Shown one piece after another: positions 25,634 through 34,341 of a stretch of 52,611 nucleotides of DNA; positions within the stretch are counted from its first letter, which is position 1, and each line of letters begins with the position of its first letter. The stretch covers positions 1 through 52,611 of the forward strand of contig CAZTCQ010000003.1 in NCBI GenBank assembly GCA_964612525.1, read 5' to 3'. Both the position numbers and the translations under genes were made by a program. Source of the DNA: JAGNRR01 sp964612525. GTDB lineage: Bacteria; Bacteroidota; Bacteroidia; Chitinophagales; Chitinophagaceae. The notes below the pieces were generated by a model. That model saw nothing but the letters and a program-made list of their open reading frames with translations. It searched no databases and was not told where the DNA came from.

Positions 25634-26284
25634 TTATTTTTCAGAAAGAATTTTTTCCAGAATTGGATTGATGTCCTCTGCTTGATTGTAAATCATAAAG
25701 TGATTACCCCCTTCGACAATGTAATCGGCTTCTACAAAGGAGTTTTGAAGGAGTAAATCTTTGTCGCCGTGTATGTGAGAAACGGGACAGGGAATCTCCG
25801 TATTTTTCCAACGGCTAATGCTGCGCAGGGCCCATGATAAATAACCTTCATCTAGTTGATTGATAAAGTCATCAGCGATTGCTTTTTCTGACTCACTTTT
25901 TGTACCTAAAAAAGTATGCATCATGGACTTGCTATTTTTAACCAAACTAATGGGTACTAAATTGTCCAGGCCCAATTGCCCAGCCATTTTTATTTGAGGG
26001 GGTAGTTCATTTTTAGTTTTGCAAGACGAAATTAAAACGACTCTTTTTACGGCCATAATTTTAGCAATTTCCATTGCCATCATTCCTCCAAAAGAGAGCC
26101 CAACCAAAATTGGATCTTCTCCTTTGATATTTATGGATAGTCTTTGCGCATAAGACTCCATGGATTCTTTTTTTTGCAAGGGAGCAATCCAGGGTAGGTA
26201 GGTTGCTTTGTGTTGTTTTACAAAATCTAGTTTGCCAAAGGCGCGTTGGTCGGCCCCTAAGCCGCTTATGTAATAAATGTTCAT
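25634..26284 (-). CDS. Alpha/beta hydrolase
   Basis: A 216-residue serine hydrolase of the alpha/beta fold, without signal peptide, so cytoplasmic. The nucleophile elbow is GLSFGG with Ser64, after YISGLGADQRAF, which contains the oxyanion-hole turn. The acid is probably Asp in HIHGDKDLLL and the base His in EGGNHFMIYN, both in the right order near the C-terminus. The substrate cannot be told: esterase, thioesterase and lactonase activities all occur in this fold. It is convergent with the orphan exported gene (4-nt gap) and lies downstream of the four-helix-bundle relic on the same strand. Confidence 0.85.
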   Translation of the reverse strand: MNIYYISGLGADQRAFGKLDFVKQHKATYLPWIAPLQKKESMESYAQRLSINIKGEDPILVGLSFGGMMAMEIAKIMAVKRVVLISSCKTKNELPPQIKMAGQLGLDNLVPISLVKNSKSMMHTFLGTKSESEKAIADDFINQLDEGYLSWALRSISRWKNTEIPCPVSHIHGDKDLLLQNSFVEADYIVEGGNHFMIYNQAEDINPILEKILSEK

Positions 26285-26296
26285 TTTTATTTAGTG

Positions 26297-26308
26297 GATA
26301 GTTGATAG
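26297..26308. repeat. Short inverted copy of the heptamer repeat
   Basis: GATAGTTGATAG is the reverse complement of about 1.7 units of the CTATCAA array at 26624-26658. The two lie on either side of the four-helix-bundle relic in opposite orientation. Confidence 0.6.
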
Positions 26309-26320
26309 GGTATAGATGAA

Positions 26321-26608
26321 TTATTTTTTGATATTTTGTTTTGTAGTTTTTACTGTTGAGATCAAGAGTTTTAACAACTCTTCATTATCCCTTTCTAGGT
26401 ATTGAAATTGCTCGTTTACTATATAATCTGTTTCTTCTAAAAGCTCCTATCGCAGTACTACTTCTCTTAGTAAAGCTCCTATTGCGGTACCGCTTCGCAG
26501 AATTTGCTTGGAAAGCAGAAATTCTTTTTTCCTTGAATTTAGGAATTGGTATAAACGAATAATCCGAATGGCAAACAGTTTGCTTTTTTTATGGCTTATT
26601 CCCGGCAT
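26321..26608 (-). pseudogene. Decayed four-helix-bundle (S23/23S rRNA intervening-sequence-type) protein gene
   Basis: The minus strand from ATG 26608 encodes MPGISHKKSKLFAIRIIRLY, then a segment ending LLSKQILRSGTAIGALLRE, the usual first half of a small four-helix-bundle protein. After VVLR comes an in-frame TAG at 26447-26449. The same frame then continues ELLEETDYIVNEQ ... RDNEELLKLLISTVKTTKQ to TAA at 26321-26323, the usual C-terminal helix. Intact relatives have about 25 more residues in the middle (an AEHAES...KEANETEYW-type segment), which is missing here. A 19-bp direct repeat (17/19 identical; 26440-26458 and 26472-26490) sits at the junction and carries the stop. The gene is therefore broken by both a deletion and a nonsense codon. 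Function of intact relatives outside rRNA operons is unknown. Confidence 0.82.
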
Positions 26609-26623
26609 AATATTTATTTTTTG

Positions 26624-26658
26624 CTATCAACTATCAACTATCAACTATCAACTATCAA
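26624..26658. repeat. Tandem heptamer array, five perfect copies of CTATCAA
   Basis: Five exact copies of a 7-bp unit, ending one base before the pdxA stop codon (26659-26661), whose own bases continue the pattern as CTA. The array is upstream of the four-helix-bundle relic and is matched by an inverted partial copy at 26297-26308. Confidence 0.9.
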
Positions 26659-27723
26659 CTAACCTCTATCTCTTCGTGGTCGCTTACTGTAAGTGCCGTA
26701 AACTAATTTGTCTTTAGTATTTTCTTTAAAGCCGGCTCTTTGTTTTACTAAGTCGATACAACTATATAGCGCATGTAAATAAGAACTAGTATTCGCTGTG
26801 TTTTTTCCGGCGATTTCAAAAGCAGTTCCGTGGTCAGGTGAAGTGCGCACGATGGGTAAGCCTGCCGTAAAGTTCACTCCTTCATCTTGATCTAAGGTTT
26901 TAAAAGGAATCAAACCTTGGTCATGATACATGGCGAGCACCGCATCAAACTCTTTGTAAGCACTTCGAGCAAAAAATCCGTCGGCTGCGTAAGGACCGAA
27001 AACTAAAATGTTTTTAGAACGTAATTGTTCCAAGGCGGGATTAATAATTTCTTTTTCTTCCGAACCTATAAGGCCATCATCGCCAGCATGAGGATTCAAT
27101 GCTAGGATGGCAATCTTGGGTTTTTCTATACCAAAATCTTGTATCAAAGAGTTATTTACAATTTCAGTTTTGGATACTATGGCGTTTGTCGTAATATGAT
27201 TTTTTAATTCAGTTACAGGCACATGCTCAGTGAGCAAGGCTACTCGTAAAAAGTCCGTGCACAACATCATGGCAACGTCCATAGCGCCAAATTGATCTTT
27301 TAAATAGGGTGTGTGACCACTGTACGTAAAATTGGGGCCTTGCACGTTTTTCTTATGAATCGGTGCGGTAAGTAAGGCATCAATCTGCTTGTCTTTCATA
27401 CATTGAACCGCTACCTCCAAACTGCGCACTGCATATTTTCCTCCTTCGGGAGTTAGTTTGCCAGGGTCAACTTTTACATCTTCTTGCCAGCAGGTATACA
27501 CGTTCAATGCCTTTGGGTTCAGCTTGTCCCATTCTTTGACGCTAGTATATTTTAAATTCGGTGCAATTTCTTTTGCATAAAAGTTAACTACTTTGTTACT
27601 AGCAAAAAGCACTGGGGTGCAGTACTCAAATAATTTGGTGTTACTAAACGTTTTTATAATGAGTTCTAATCCGATTCCGTTCAAATCGCCTGTGGTTAAT
27701 CCTATGATTGGTTTTTTTTCCAT
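26659..27723 (-). CDS. pdxA: 4-hydroxythreonine-4-phosphate dehydrogenase
   Basis: Oxidises 4-phosphohydroxy-L-threonine in pyridoxal 5'-phosphate synthesis (DXP-dependent route). The 354 residues match the family. Motifs: GLTTGDLNGIGLELI at the start, metal/substrate residues in TAPIHKKNV and YSGHTPYLKDQF, LALNPHAGDDGLIGSEE, the AMYHDQGLIPFK block and VRTSPDHGTAFEIAG. The start is ATG 27723, 5 nt after the murI stop, so the two form an operon. The stop abuts the heptamer repeat array, and the last residues (SKRPRRDRG) are basic and may not be conserved. Confidence 0.97.
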   Translation of the reverse strand: MEKKPIIGLTTGDLNGIGLELIIKTFSNTKLFEYCTPVLFASNKVVNFYAKEIAPNLKYTSVKEWDKLNPKALNVYTCWQEDVKVDPGKLTPEGGKYAVRSLEVAVQCMKDKQIDALLTAPIHKKNVQGPNFTYSGHTPYLKDQFGAMDVAMMLCTDFLRVALLTEHVPVTELKNHITTNAIVSKTEIVNNSLIQDFGIEKPKIAILALNPHAGDDGLIGSEEKEIINPALEQLRSKNILVFGPYAADGFFARSAYKEFDAVLAMYHDQGLIPFKTLDQDEGVNFTAGLPIVRTSPDHGTAFEIAGKNTANTSSYLHALYSCIDLVKQRAGFKENTKDKLVYGTYSKRPRRDRG

Positions 27724-27728
27724 GCTTA

Positions 27729-28529
27729 TCAGTTTGTAAATATATTGTGTTCTTCCACGAGAATCTCTTTTCCGAAAAACATTGACGCAGAATTAGCAAA
27801 TGTTTCGGTATAATCGCTAACCAAAAATGAATGTTTTGGTTTTTGATTTTTATTTTCTAGTAAGTCGTTGCGTTGCAAATAGGCCCGAACATCTTCAGCC
27901 ATATATTGGGCATTGTTGTAGACCTTTATTTTATCTTCAAAAAAAGAAGCCACGGATTCTTGAATGAGTGGGTAGTGCGTGCAAGCTAAAAGCAAAGCAT
28001 CAATAGGTTCAAATTTTTGGAGATACTCCTTGATGATTTCCTCAGAAATTTTATTGGTATTAAATCCTTCCTCTATCATGGGAACCAAGAGCGGAGTGGC
28101 CATGCACTCAAGTGACATTTTTTGATTATACTCGGCCAAAATTTTTGGATAAATAGCACTCTTAATAGTTGCTTGGGTCCCTATCAAACCGACTTTCTGA
28201 TAATTTTGATTCGCTATAGCCGCTAGCATGGGTCGAATCACTCCTCGTATTTCAATCTGGTCATGATATTTTTTTCTGAGGTAGCTAGCGGCATTTGCCG
28301 ATGCCGAGTTGCAGGCAATCACAATGAGTTTTACTTCTTGTTTTAATAAAAAACGAACAATGCGTTCGCTATACTCTATGATATGGGTTTCACTTTTTTC
28401 ACCATAAGGAAGATGGAGAGTGTCACCATAATATAGCAATGATTCTTTTGGCAATAATTCATGAATCGCCTTGGCAACGGTCAGTCCGCCGAGTCCGCTA
28501 TCAAAAATGCCAATGGGTGCTGATTGCAT
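27729..28529 (-). CDS. murI: Glutamate racemase
   Basis: Supplies D-glutamate for the peptidoglycan stem peptide. I choose ATG 28529 (MQSAPIGIFDSGLGG), giving 266 residues, over the TTG at 28538, which lies inside the -7 element. The two catalytic cysteines are in VIACNSASANAA and LLACTHYPLI, and the N-terminal IFDSGLGGLTV loop is intact. It is the first gene of the murI-pdxA operon and is divergent from rny. Its promoter is the best consensus match in the window, and the predicted leader is only about 2 nt. Confidence 0.96.
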   Translation of the reverse strand: MQSAPIGIFDSGLGGLTVAKAIHELLPKESLLYYGDTLHLPYGEKSETHIIEYSERIVRFLLKQEVKLIVIACNSASANAASYLRKKYHDQIEIRGVIRPMLAAIANQNYQKVGLIGTQATIKSAIYPKILAEYNQKMSLECMATPLLVPMIEEGFNTNKISEEIIKEYLQKFEPIDALLLACTHYPLIQESVASFFEDKIKVYNNAQYMAEDVRAYLQRNDLLENKNQKPKHSFLVSDYTETFANSASMFFGKEILVEEHNIFTN

Positions 28530-28535
28530 GGCCGT

Positions 28536-28567
28536 CAAAAGTAATTTTTTTTTATTCCACTGTCAAA
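28536..28567 (-). promoter_or_regulatory. murI promoter: consensus -33 and -7 elements
   Basis: On the minus strand TTTG (28567-28564), a 20-nt spacer rich in A, then TACTTTTG (28543-28536). Both elements match the Bacteroidota consensus TTTG-N19-21-TAnnTTTG. The ATG begins 7 nt after the -7 element. Confidence 0.75.
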
Positions 28568-28706
28568 TGCAGGCTTAGGAATCATAGAAGAGTAGTGTAG
28601 AAAAATGGATAAATGATTTTGTTCGGAATACTGTATATTCGCTTTTAAGCTTTGCCGAGGAGCAAGGCTCTTTACAAACGAACACAATTGAAAACTAACA
28701 TACAAT

Positions 28707-30269
28707 ATGGACATAGCAATAATCGCCATTGCAGCAGTGATAGCACTGGGTATAGGCATTGTAATAGGAAAAATTATCTTTAGTAAAAACACTCAAAAAT
28801 TAATAGACGAAGCAGAGTTAAAATCAAAGGCAATCATATCAGAAGGAGAGACAAAGGCAAACGCTTATTTTGAAAAGAGAAAATTAGATGCCAAAGAGAA
28901 TTTTATTCAAAAAAAGGCTGAACACGAAAAACAAACCCAGCAACGGAATCAAAAATTAAAAGATGCTGAGAATAGAATTAAACAAAAAGAAGGGGATTTA
29001 AATAAGAAAAATCAAGAGGCTTCACGGTCAAAAAAAGAATATGACCAAAAAAAGGAAACGCTCAGCAAGCAGTTGCAGGTCATTGCTAAAAAAGAAAAGG
29101 ATTTAGAGGAGCAACATTTGCAACATGTAAATGCGCTAGAAAAGGTATCGAACTTAAAAGCAGAAGATGCCAAAACCCAATTGGTAGAAGTCATGAAATC
29201 AGAAGCTCGTACCGATGCCATGGCGCATGTGCAAGAGATAATGGAAGAGGCTAAGCTAACGGCGAATAAAGAGGCAAAAAAAATAGTAATTCAAACCATT
29301 CAGAGAACAGCAGCCGAGCAAGTTATCGAAAATTCTATCACGGTATTTAATCTAGAGAGTGACGCTCAGAAGGGGCAAATCATCGGACGAGAAGGTAGAA
29401 ATATTCGGGCGATAGAAGCAGCCACGGGAGTTGATTTAGTCATTGACGATACGCCTGAGGCAATTATCCTTAGTTCGTTTGACCCTTTACGTAGAGAGAT
29501 TGCTAGGCTTTCTCTTCAGCGACTGACTCAGGATGGAAGGATTCACCCCGCAAGAATTGAGGAGGTCATCAATAAAACAAGAAAACAAATCAACGAGCAG
29601 GTGATGGAAATCGGAAACCGAACGGTAATTGATTTAGGAATTCACGGACTGCACAAAGAGTTGGTGCGTATGGTGGGTAGAATGAGATTTCGTTCTTCTT
29701 ATGGTCAAAATTTATTAATGCACTCTCGCGAAACAGCTAACCTCTGCGGAATTATGGCGGCCGAGTTAGGCCTGAACCCAAAGCTCGCAAAACGTGCTGG
29801 ACTGTTGCATGATATAGGAAAAGTTCCTGAGGAAGAAACCGAGCTGTCTCACGCTTTGTTAGGGGCGAAGTTGGCAAAAAAGTATGGTGAACATGAGGCA
29901 GTGGTAAATGCAATTGGAGCACACCATGATGAAATGGAAATGAAATATGTGATTTCGCCTATCATTCAAGCCTGTGATGCCATGAGCGGAGCTAGACCCG
30001 GAGCCAGACGAGAAATTATGCAAAGCTTTTTGCAACGAGTGCAAGATCTTGAGAACTTAGCCTTGGAATATAAAGGTGTAGAAAAAGCCTATGCTGTGCA
30101 AGCTGGACGAGAGCTTCGCGTGATTGTGGAGGCGGATAAAGTGAGCGATGCAGAAAGCGATACTTTGTCTTTTGACATTGCCGACAAGATTCAAAAAGAA
30201 ATGCAATATCCTGGTCAAATAAGAGTAACTGTTATCCGTGAAAAGCGGGCAGTGAATGTGGCCAAGTAA
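28707..30269 (+). CDS. rny: Ribonuclease Y
   Basis: Membrane-anchored endoribonuclease that starts mRNA decay. The 520 residues show the full family order: one N-terminal membrane helix (about 3-24, MDIAIIAIAAVIALGIGIVI), a long Lys/Glu/Gln-rich coiled coil (about 35-205), a KH domain (about 212-290, with GQIIGREGRNIRAIE), and an HD domain (about 330-425) with HSRETA, GLLHDIGK and GAHHDE. The last residues form the usual C-terminal domain (VQAGRELRVIVEADKV). The start ATG directly precedes the membrane helix. It is divergent from murI. zapA, often next to rny in this phylum, is not seen here. Confidence 0.97.
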   Translation: MDIAIIAIAAVIALGIGIVIGKIIFSKNTQKLIDEAELKSKAIISEGETKANAYFEKRKLDAKENFIQKKAEHEKQTQQRNQKLKDAENRIKQKEGDLNKKNQEASRSKKEYDQKKETLSKQLQVIAKKEKDLEEQHLQHVNALEKVSNLKAEDAKTQLVEVMKSEARTDAMAHVQEIMEEAKLTANKEAKKIVIQTIQRTAAEQVIENSITVFNLESDAQKGQIIGREGRNIRAIEAATGVDLVIDDTPEAIILSSFDPLRREIARLSLQRLTQDGRIHPARIEEVINKTRKQINEQVMEIGNRTVIDLGIHGLHKELVRMVGRMRFRSSYGQNLLMHSRETANLCGIMAAELGLNPKLAKRAGLLHDIGKVPEEETELSHALLGAKLAKKYGEHEAVVNAIGAHHDEMEMKYVISPIIQACDAMSGARPGARREIMQSFLQRVQDLENLALEYKGVEKAYAVQAGRELRVIVEADKVSDAESDTLSFDIADKIQKEMQYPGQIRVTVIREKRAVNVAK

Positions 30270-30297
30270 AAGGTGTTAAGTTAATTATAATTTTTAT

Positions 30298-30313
30298 GTC
30301 ATATATATATGAC
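30298..30313. other. 16-bp perfect palindrome downstream of rny
   Basis: GTCATATATATATGAC is self-complementary, 28 bp after the rny stop. No T-tract follows, so it does not look like an intrinsic terminator. Apart from this and possible promoters, the 30270-30497 interval shows no gene. Confidence 0.4.
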
Positions 30314-30356
30314 GCAAAGAAGAAAGTTGACAAGAGAATATGACAATGCGAATGGC

Positions 30357-30364
30357 TATATTTG
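30357..30364 (+). promoter_or_regulatory. Candidate -7 element for the receptor-cargo-PorV operon
   Basis: TATATTTG matches TAnnTTTG but has no -33 element at the usual spacing (a TTGACA lies 27 bp upstream). It would give a leader of about 128 nt. Two weaker TATATTTA sites lie closer to the start, near 30447-30468, so the true start site is uncertain. Confidence 0.25.
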
Positions 30365-30497
30365 GTATAAGAAAAAGAATTGAAATTGAAAAACCAAGCC
30401 CTAGAAATAATTGTTAATAATTTTGAGATAAATAATAATCCGTTATTTATATTTAACATATATTTACGAGCTAATTAAAACTCACAGCTAAACTATT

Positions 30498-33400
30498 ATG
30501 AGATTGAGACTAATTATTACAGTATTATTGATAGCGACTACACAGCTCGCTTTCGCCCAAGCAGGAGGGATTGACGGAAAGGTTCTAGACGAAAAAGGTC
30601 AGCCGATTCCTTTTGCAAGTGTCGGTGCTTTTGAAGGAGGTATTCTGAAAGGACAAGGGAAATCAAATTTTAATGGAAACTTTAAAATTAAACCGTTAGA
30701 CGCTGGGACTTACGATTTGAAAGTAAGCTCAGTTGGTAAAAAGAAAATGGAGGTAAAAGGTATTGTTGTGAGAACAAATCGTTCTACTACGGCCAATGTT
30801 ACCATGGTTAGTTCAAAATCTAAACTGCCGGCTGTAAAAATTGTAACGAAAAAAATTATTAATGCTGAAGATCCAGGTGGTCAAACAGTAGGTAAAGAAG
30901 TAATCCAAAATATTGCTGGTAACAATGCCTTGAAAGCATTGGAGACCATGGTGGGTGTAGATAATGGCGGTAATGCCGGAGGAGCTGTGAATATAGGTGG
31001 TGGCCGTTCGGACGAAACACTTTATATCGTTGACGGTATGCAAATTAGAGGTTCGGCGGCGATTAGTAATTTACCGCCTGAGCTATTTCGTTCTATTGAG
31101 GTTTTTAAATCTGGGGTTCCAGCCAAAGTGGGTAATGCCACGGGTGGTGTCATTGAGGTAAACTTAATCAACCTTTCTCCCACACTAAGAGGGGGGCTTA
31201 GAGGTCAGCATTCGTTTGATGGATTTAATAATAATGCTCTAAACTTTAATCTTTCTGGCCCTTTAGCCTTTAAGAAAGATTCAACAGGAAGAAAATTAAA
31301 CCCCGTGCTTGGTTTTGTATTAAGTTTAGCGGGTAAGTATAATAAAGATCCTAATCCATCTTATATTGGTTATAAAGCCCTGAAGCCAGAAGTTTTGGAA
31401 GATTTGCAACAGAATCCTTTGACAACCAATCCTATCGGAACAGGAGCAGCTTCTTTTCTTCCTTCTTCTGAAACCATTACGGCTGACGATTTTATAGACA
31501 GACGCGCTCGCGAAAACGGTGAGAACTATAACTTCAGTTATGCGGGTAAACTGGATTTTGCTCCGACTCCTCGCTTGAATGTTCGTTTAGGAACTTTCTT
31601 TGATTATAACAGAAGTCGAGGTTGGAGTCTAGCGAACTCGCTTTTTGCACCCGACGCAAACTCTATAAATAATAGTTATACGGCGCGAGGATTCTTAAGA
31701 CTGCAACAGTCTCTAGGTAAGCCAAATGCTGATCAAGACGCTGTTATTTCAAATGCATTCTACAACATACAAATGACCTATCAACGCGGGTATGGGCAAT
31801 CTGAAAATCCGAATCACGGGCAAAACGTTTTTGATTATGGATACTTAGGGAAATATGATCAACAAACTCGGCCAGTTTATCGACCGGATACTTTTACGGC
31901 CCCCAGTGGTCAGGTTTATGAGGGTTGGAGATTTATTGGAGATGCCTTTACTGATTTAGAGTATACGGCGGGTGGTAAAAATCCATTGCTAGAAAACTAT
32001 ACAAATCAGGTGATGGGCGATGAGCGTTTCAATATTTCCAATCAAAACACCTTGCAAGCGTTGCAGGGTTTACGGAATGGAGATGCGCCTTCAAGTACTT
32101 ATGGTCTTTGGACGAGTCCCGGTTCTCAAATTAATAGTTTTGCCTATTCGCAAAGTGATCAGTTTGATTTAAACTTGGGAGCTTCTTTTGATATAAACCA
32201 AGGGATTAAGAATAAAGAAAATAAGGATGCCATAACGCACCAAATTGAATTTGGATTAGGGTATCAGCAAATAACAAATAGAAATTATGGTGTCGGAGCT
32301 TCTGGCCTTTGGAATTTAATGAGACTCGTTACCAATAGCCACATTCAAAATTTTGATGTAGCTAACCCAATATTTGTAGTAGGTGGTAATGAGTATACTG
32401 AGCAACAGTTATTGAACAGTGGTTTGCAATTTTCAGAATTTGACACAGTTAAGTTTGACCGCTTGTATGCAGAGGGAGATCAGTCCAGATTTGATAAAGA
32501 GCTTCGAAAAAAACTATTTAATGGGAATGAGAGAAATACTGATTTAGTATTTACTGATAATCTAGATCCTTCTACCTTTTCCTTAGACATGTTTTCTGCC
32601 GAAGATTTGTATAACCAAGGTAATGGATTTGTAAATTATGCGGGTTATGATTACTTAGGAAATATTCAAAGAAACCAGCCTAATTTTAACGATTTTTGGA
32701 CTAAGAAAGACGCAAGAGGTGATTACTTACGACCAATAGCTCCTTACAATCCTAACTATATGTTTGGATACTTATCTGATTTATTCAAATACAAGGATGT
32801 GACTTTTAATATTGGTGTGAGAATTGATCGTTTTGATGCAAATCAAAATGTACTTCGCGATCCTTATTCTTTGAATGGTGTGAGAGATTTAGGTTCTATT
32901 CAAGACGAAAACTATAGATTAGCGAAGAATAAAACAACACAGCAGACTGCGGTAGATCCATTTTCTCAAGGCTTTAATCAAGAGTGGGTTCCTTACGTAG
33001 ATAATAATCAAGCAACCACTCCTACTCTAGTAGGTTATCGTGATGGAACACAGTGGTACGACCCATTTGGTAAGCAAATTGCAGATCCAACTATTCTATC
33101 AGAAGAATATGCGAATGGTTTACCTATTCAACCTTGGTTGGTCGACCCATCGGATAGTATCAAAAGTGAAGGGTACAAAATTGATAACGCCTTCACAGAT
33201 TATAAGCCAGATATTGCTATTTCTCCAAGAATCCGATTTACGTTTCCCATTACGGATCAAGCCTTGTTCTTCGGTAACTATGATATTATGACGCAGTATC
33301 CGCAAGGAAATAATTTTGTAACACCTGATGATTATTACTACTTCACTGAAAGAGGAAATATCTTGAACAATGCAAACTTGAGAATGCAACGCACAATTAA

Positions 33401-34313
33401 TTATAGATTAGGTTTTGAGCAAGCATTGACCAAGAGAAGTAAAATTGGCATTGAAGCTTATTACAACGAGCGTAAAGGACAGATTCAATTGCAACAATTT
33501 TTACTTGCTTTTCCTCAAACGTATACTTCTTATGGTAACAGAGATTTCTCAAGTACCAAAGGATTTACATTTAATTATAAGTTGAACCCAAATCGAAAAA
33601 TTCCATTACGTATGTCAATAGCATACACATTACAATTCTCTGAAGGAACGGGCTCAAACTCTGCTTCTATGCTTTCTTTGATCAATCAAGGATTTCCTGA
33701 TTTGAGAACGGTATTCCCGATGTCTTTTGATACTCGTCATATTGGAAATCTTCTTTTAGATTACCGTTTTGCACAATCTTATCGAAAAGGTCCAAAAATT
33801 GGAAAAAATAAGCAACATTATATTTTAAGTGGAGTAGGTGCTAACTTAACAGTAAATGCAAGAAGTGGTCGTCCTTACACCAAAACTGCCTTAGCTTTGC
33901 CTATCAACGGTGGAGGCACTAATACACCAATCATTGGAGGATTTAATGGTTCACGAAGACCTTGGACTTCTGATGTTGGGCTTAGATTGAACAAGCGCAT
34001 GAACTTTGGGCGATTAGGAAAGAAGATGAAGACAGAAGGGGGTAAAACAAGAAGAACTGGTAAAATGTTAGGCGGTGATGTATATGTTTACTTTACTAAT
34101 TTACTAAACACGAGAAATATTGTTGGAATTTATCCATACACAGGAGTTCCTGATGACGATGGTTATCTGGCGTCTCCTCAAGGGCAACAAGATATTAATA
34201 CATCAAGAATTTTCCCTCAATCCTTTACGGATTTATACAACACAAGAATTAATAACCCATTTAACTTTAATAACCCTAGAAGAGCATACGTTGGATTTTC
34301 ATTGAACTTTTAA
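30498..34313 (+). CDS. TonB-dependent receptor with N-terminal carboxypeptidase-regulatory-like domain
   Basis: A 1271-residue outer-membrane protein. Order: signal peptide (RLRLIITVLLIATTQLAFAQ), a carboxypeptidase-regulatory-like Ig fold (about 24-105, IDGKVLDEKGQPIPFASVGAF), a plug domain (about 120-245, with ETLYIVDGMQIRG and LPPELFRSIEVFKSGVPAK), and a long beta-barrel ending RRAYVGFSLNF with the expected C-terminal Phe. No SusD-type partner follows, so this is not an obvious glycan-uptake pair. Instead, a 1347-residue type IX cargo starts 28 nt later and a PorV/PorQ-like barrel after that. The C-terminal barrel includes basic loops (NKRMNFGRLGKKMKTEGGK). The substrate is unknown; a role in assembly of the neighbouring cargo is my inference. 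Confidence 0.88.
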   Translation: MRLRLIITVLLIATTQLAFAQAGGIDGKVLDEKGQPIPFASVGAFEGGILKGQGKSNFNGNFKIKPLDAGTYDLKVSSVGKKKMEVKGIVVRTNRSTTANVTMVSSKSKLPAVKIVTKKIINAEDPGGQTVGKEVIQNIAGNNALKALETMVGVDNGGNAGGAVNIGGGRSDETLYIVDGMQIRGSAAISNLPPELFRSIEVFKSGVPAKVGNATGGVIEVNLINLSPTLRGGLRGQHSFDGFNNNALNFNLSGPLAFKKDSTGRKLNPVLGFVLSLAGKYNKDPNPSYIGYKALKPEVLEDLQQNPLTTNPIGTGAASFLPSSETITADDFIDRRARENGENYNFSYAGKLDFAPTPRLNVRLGTFFDYNRSRGWSLANSLFAPDANSINNSYTARGFLRLQQSLGKPNADQDAVISNAFYNIQMTYQRGYGQSENPNHGQNVFDYGYLGKYDQQTRPVYRPDTFTAPSGQVYEGWRFIGDAFTDLEYTAGGKNPLLENYTNQVMGDERFNISNQNTLQALQGLRNGDAPSSTYGLWTSPGSQINSFAYSQSDQFDLNLGASFDINQGIKNKENKDAITHQIEFGLGYQQITNRNYGVGASGLWNLMRLVTNSHIQNFDVANPIFVVGGNEYTEQQLLNSGLQFSEFDTVKFDRLYAEGDQSRFDKELRKKLFNGNERNTDLVFTDNLDPSTFSLDMFSAEDLYNQGNGFVNYAGYDYLGNIQRNQPNFNDFWTKKDARGDYLRPIAPYNPNYMFGYLSDLFKYKDVTFNIGVRIDRFDANQNVLRDPYSLNGVRDLGSIQDENYRLAKNKTTQQTAVDPFSQGFNQEWVPYVDNNQATTPTLVGYRDGTQWYDPFGKQIADPTILSEEYANGLPIQPWLVDPSDSIKSEGYKIDNAFTDYKPDIAISPRIRFTFPITDQALFFGNYDIMTQYPQGNNFVTPDDYYYFTERGNILNNANLRMQRTINYRLGFEQALTKRSKIGIEAYYNERKGQIQLQQFLLAFPQTYTSYGNRDFSSTKGFTFNYKLNPNRKIPLRMSIAYTLQFSEGTGSNSASMLSLINQGFPDLRTVFPMSFDTRHIGNLLLDYRFAQSYRKGPKIGKNKQHYILSGVGANLTVNARSGRPYTKTALALPINGGGTNTPIIGGFNGSRRPWTSDVGLRLNKRMNFGRLGKKMKTEGGKTRRTGKMLGGDVYVYFTNLLNTRNIVGIYPYTGVPDDDGYLASPQGQQDINTSRIFPQSFTDLYNTRINNPFNFNNPRRAYVGFSLNF

Positions 34314-34341
34314 ATCAAATAACGTAAAAGAATAAAAAATT

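Noticed and set aside
26624..26658. Heptamer array as a CRISPR-like array
   Set aside because: Units are 7 bp and directly joined; there are no spacers and no cas genes.
26356..26717. Plus-strand open frames opposite the four-helix-bundle relic
   Set aside because: They are antisense to the recognisable relic, contain the repeat array, and show no protein family features.
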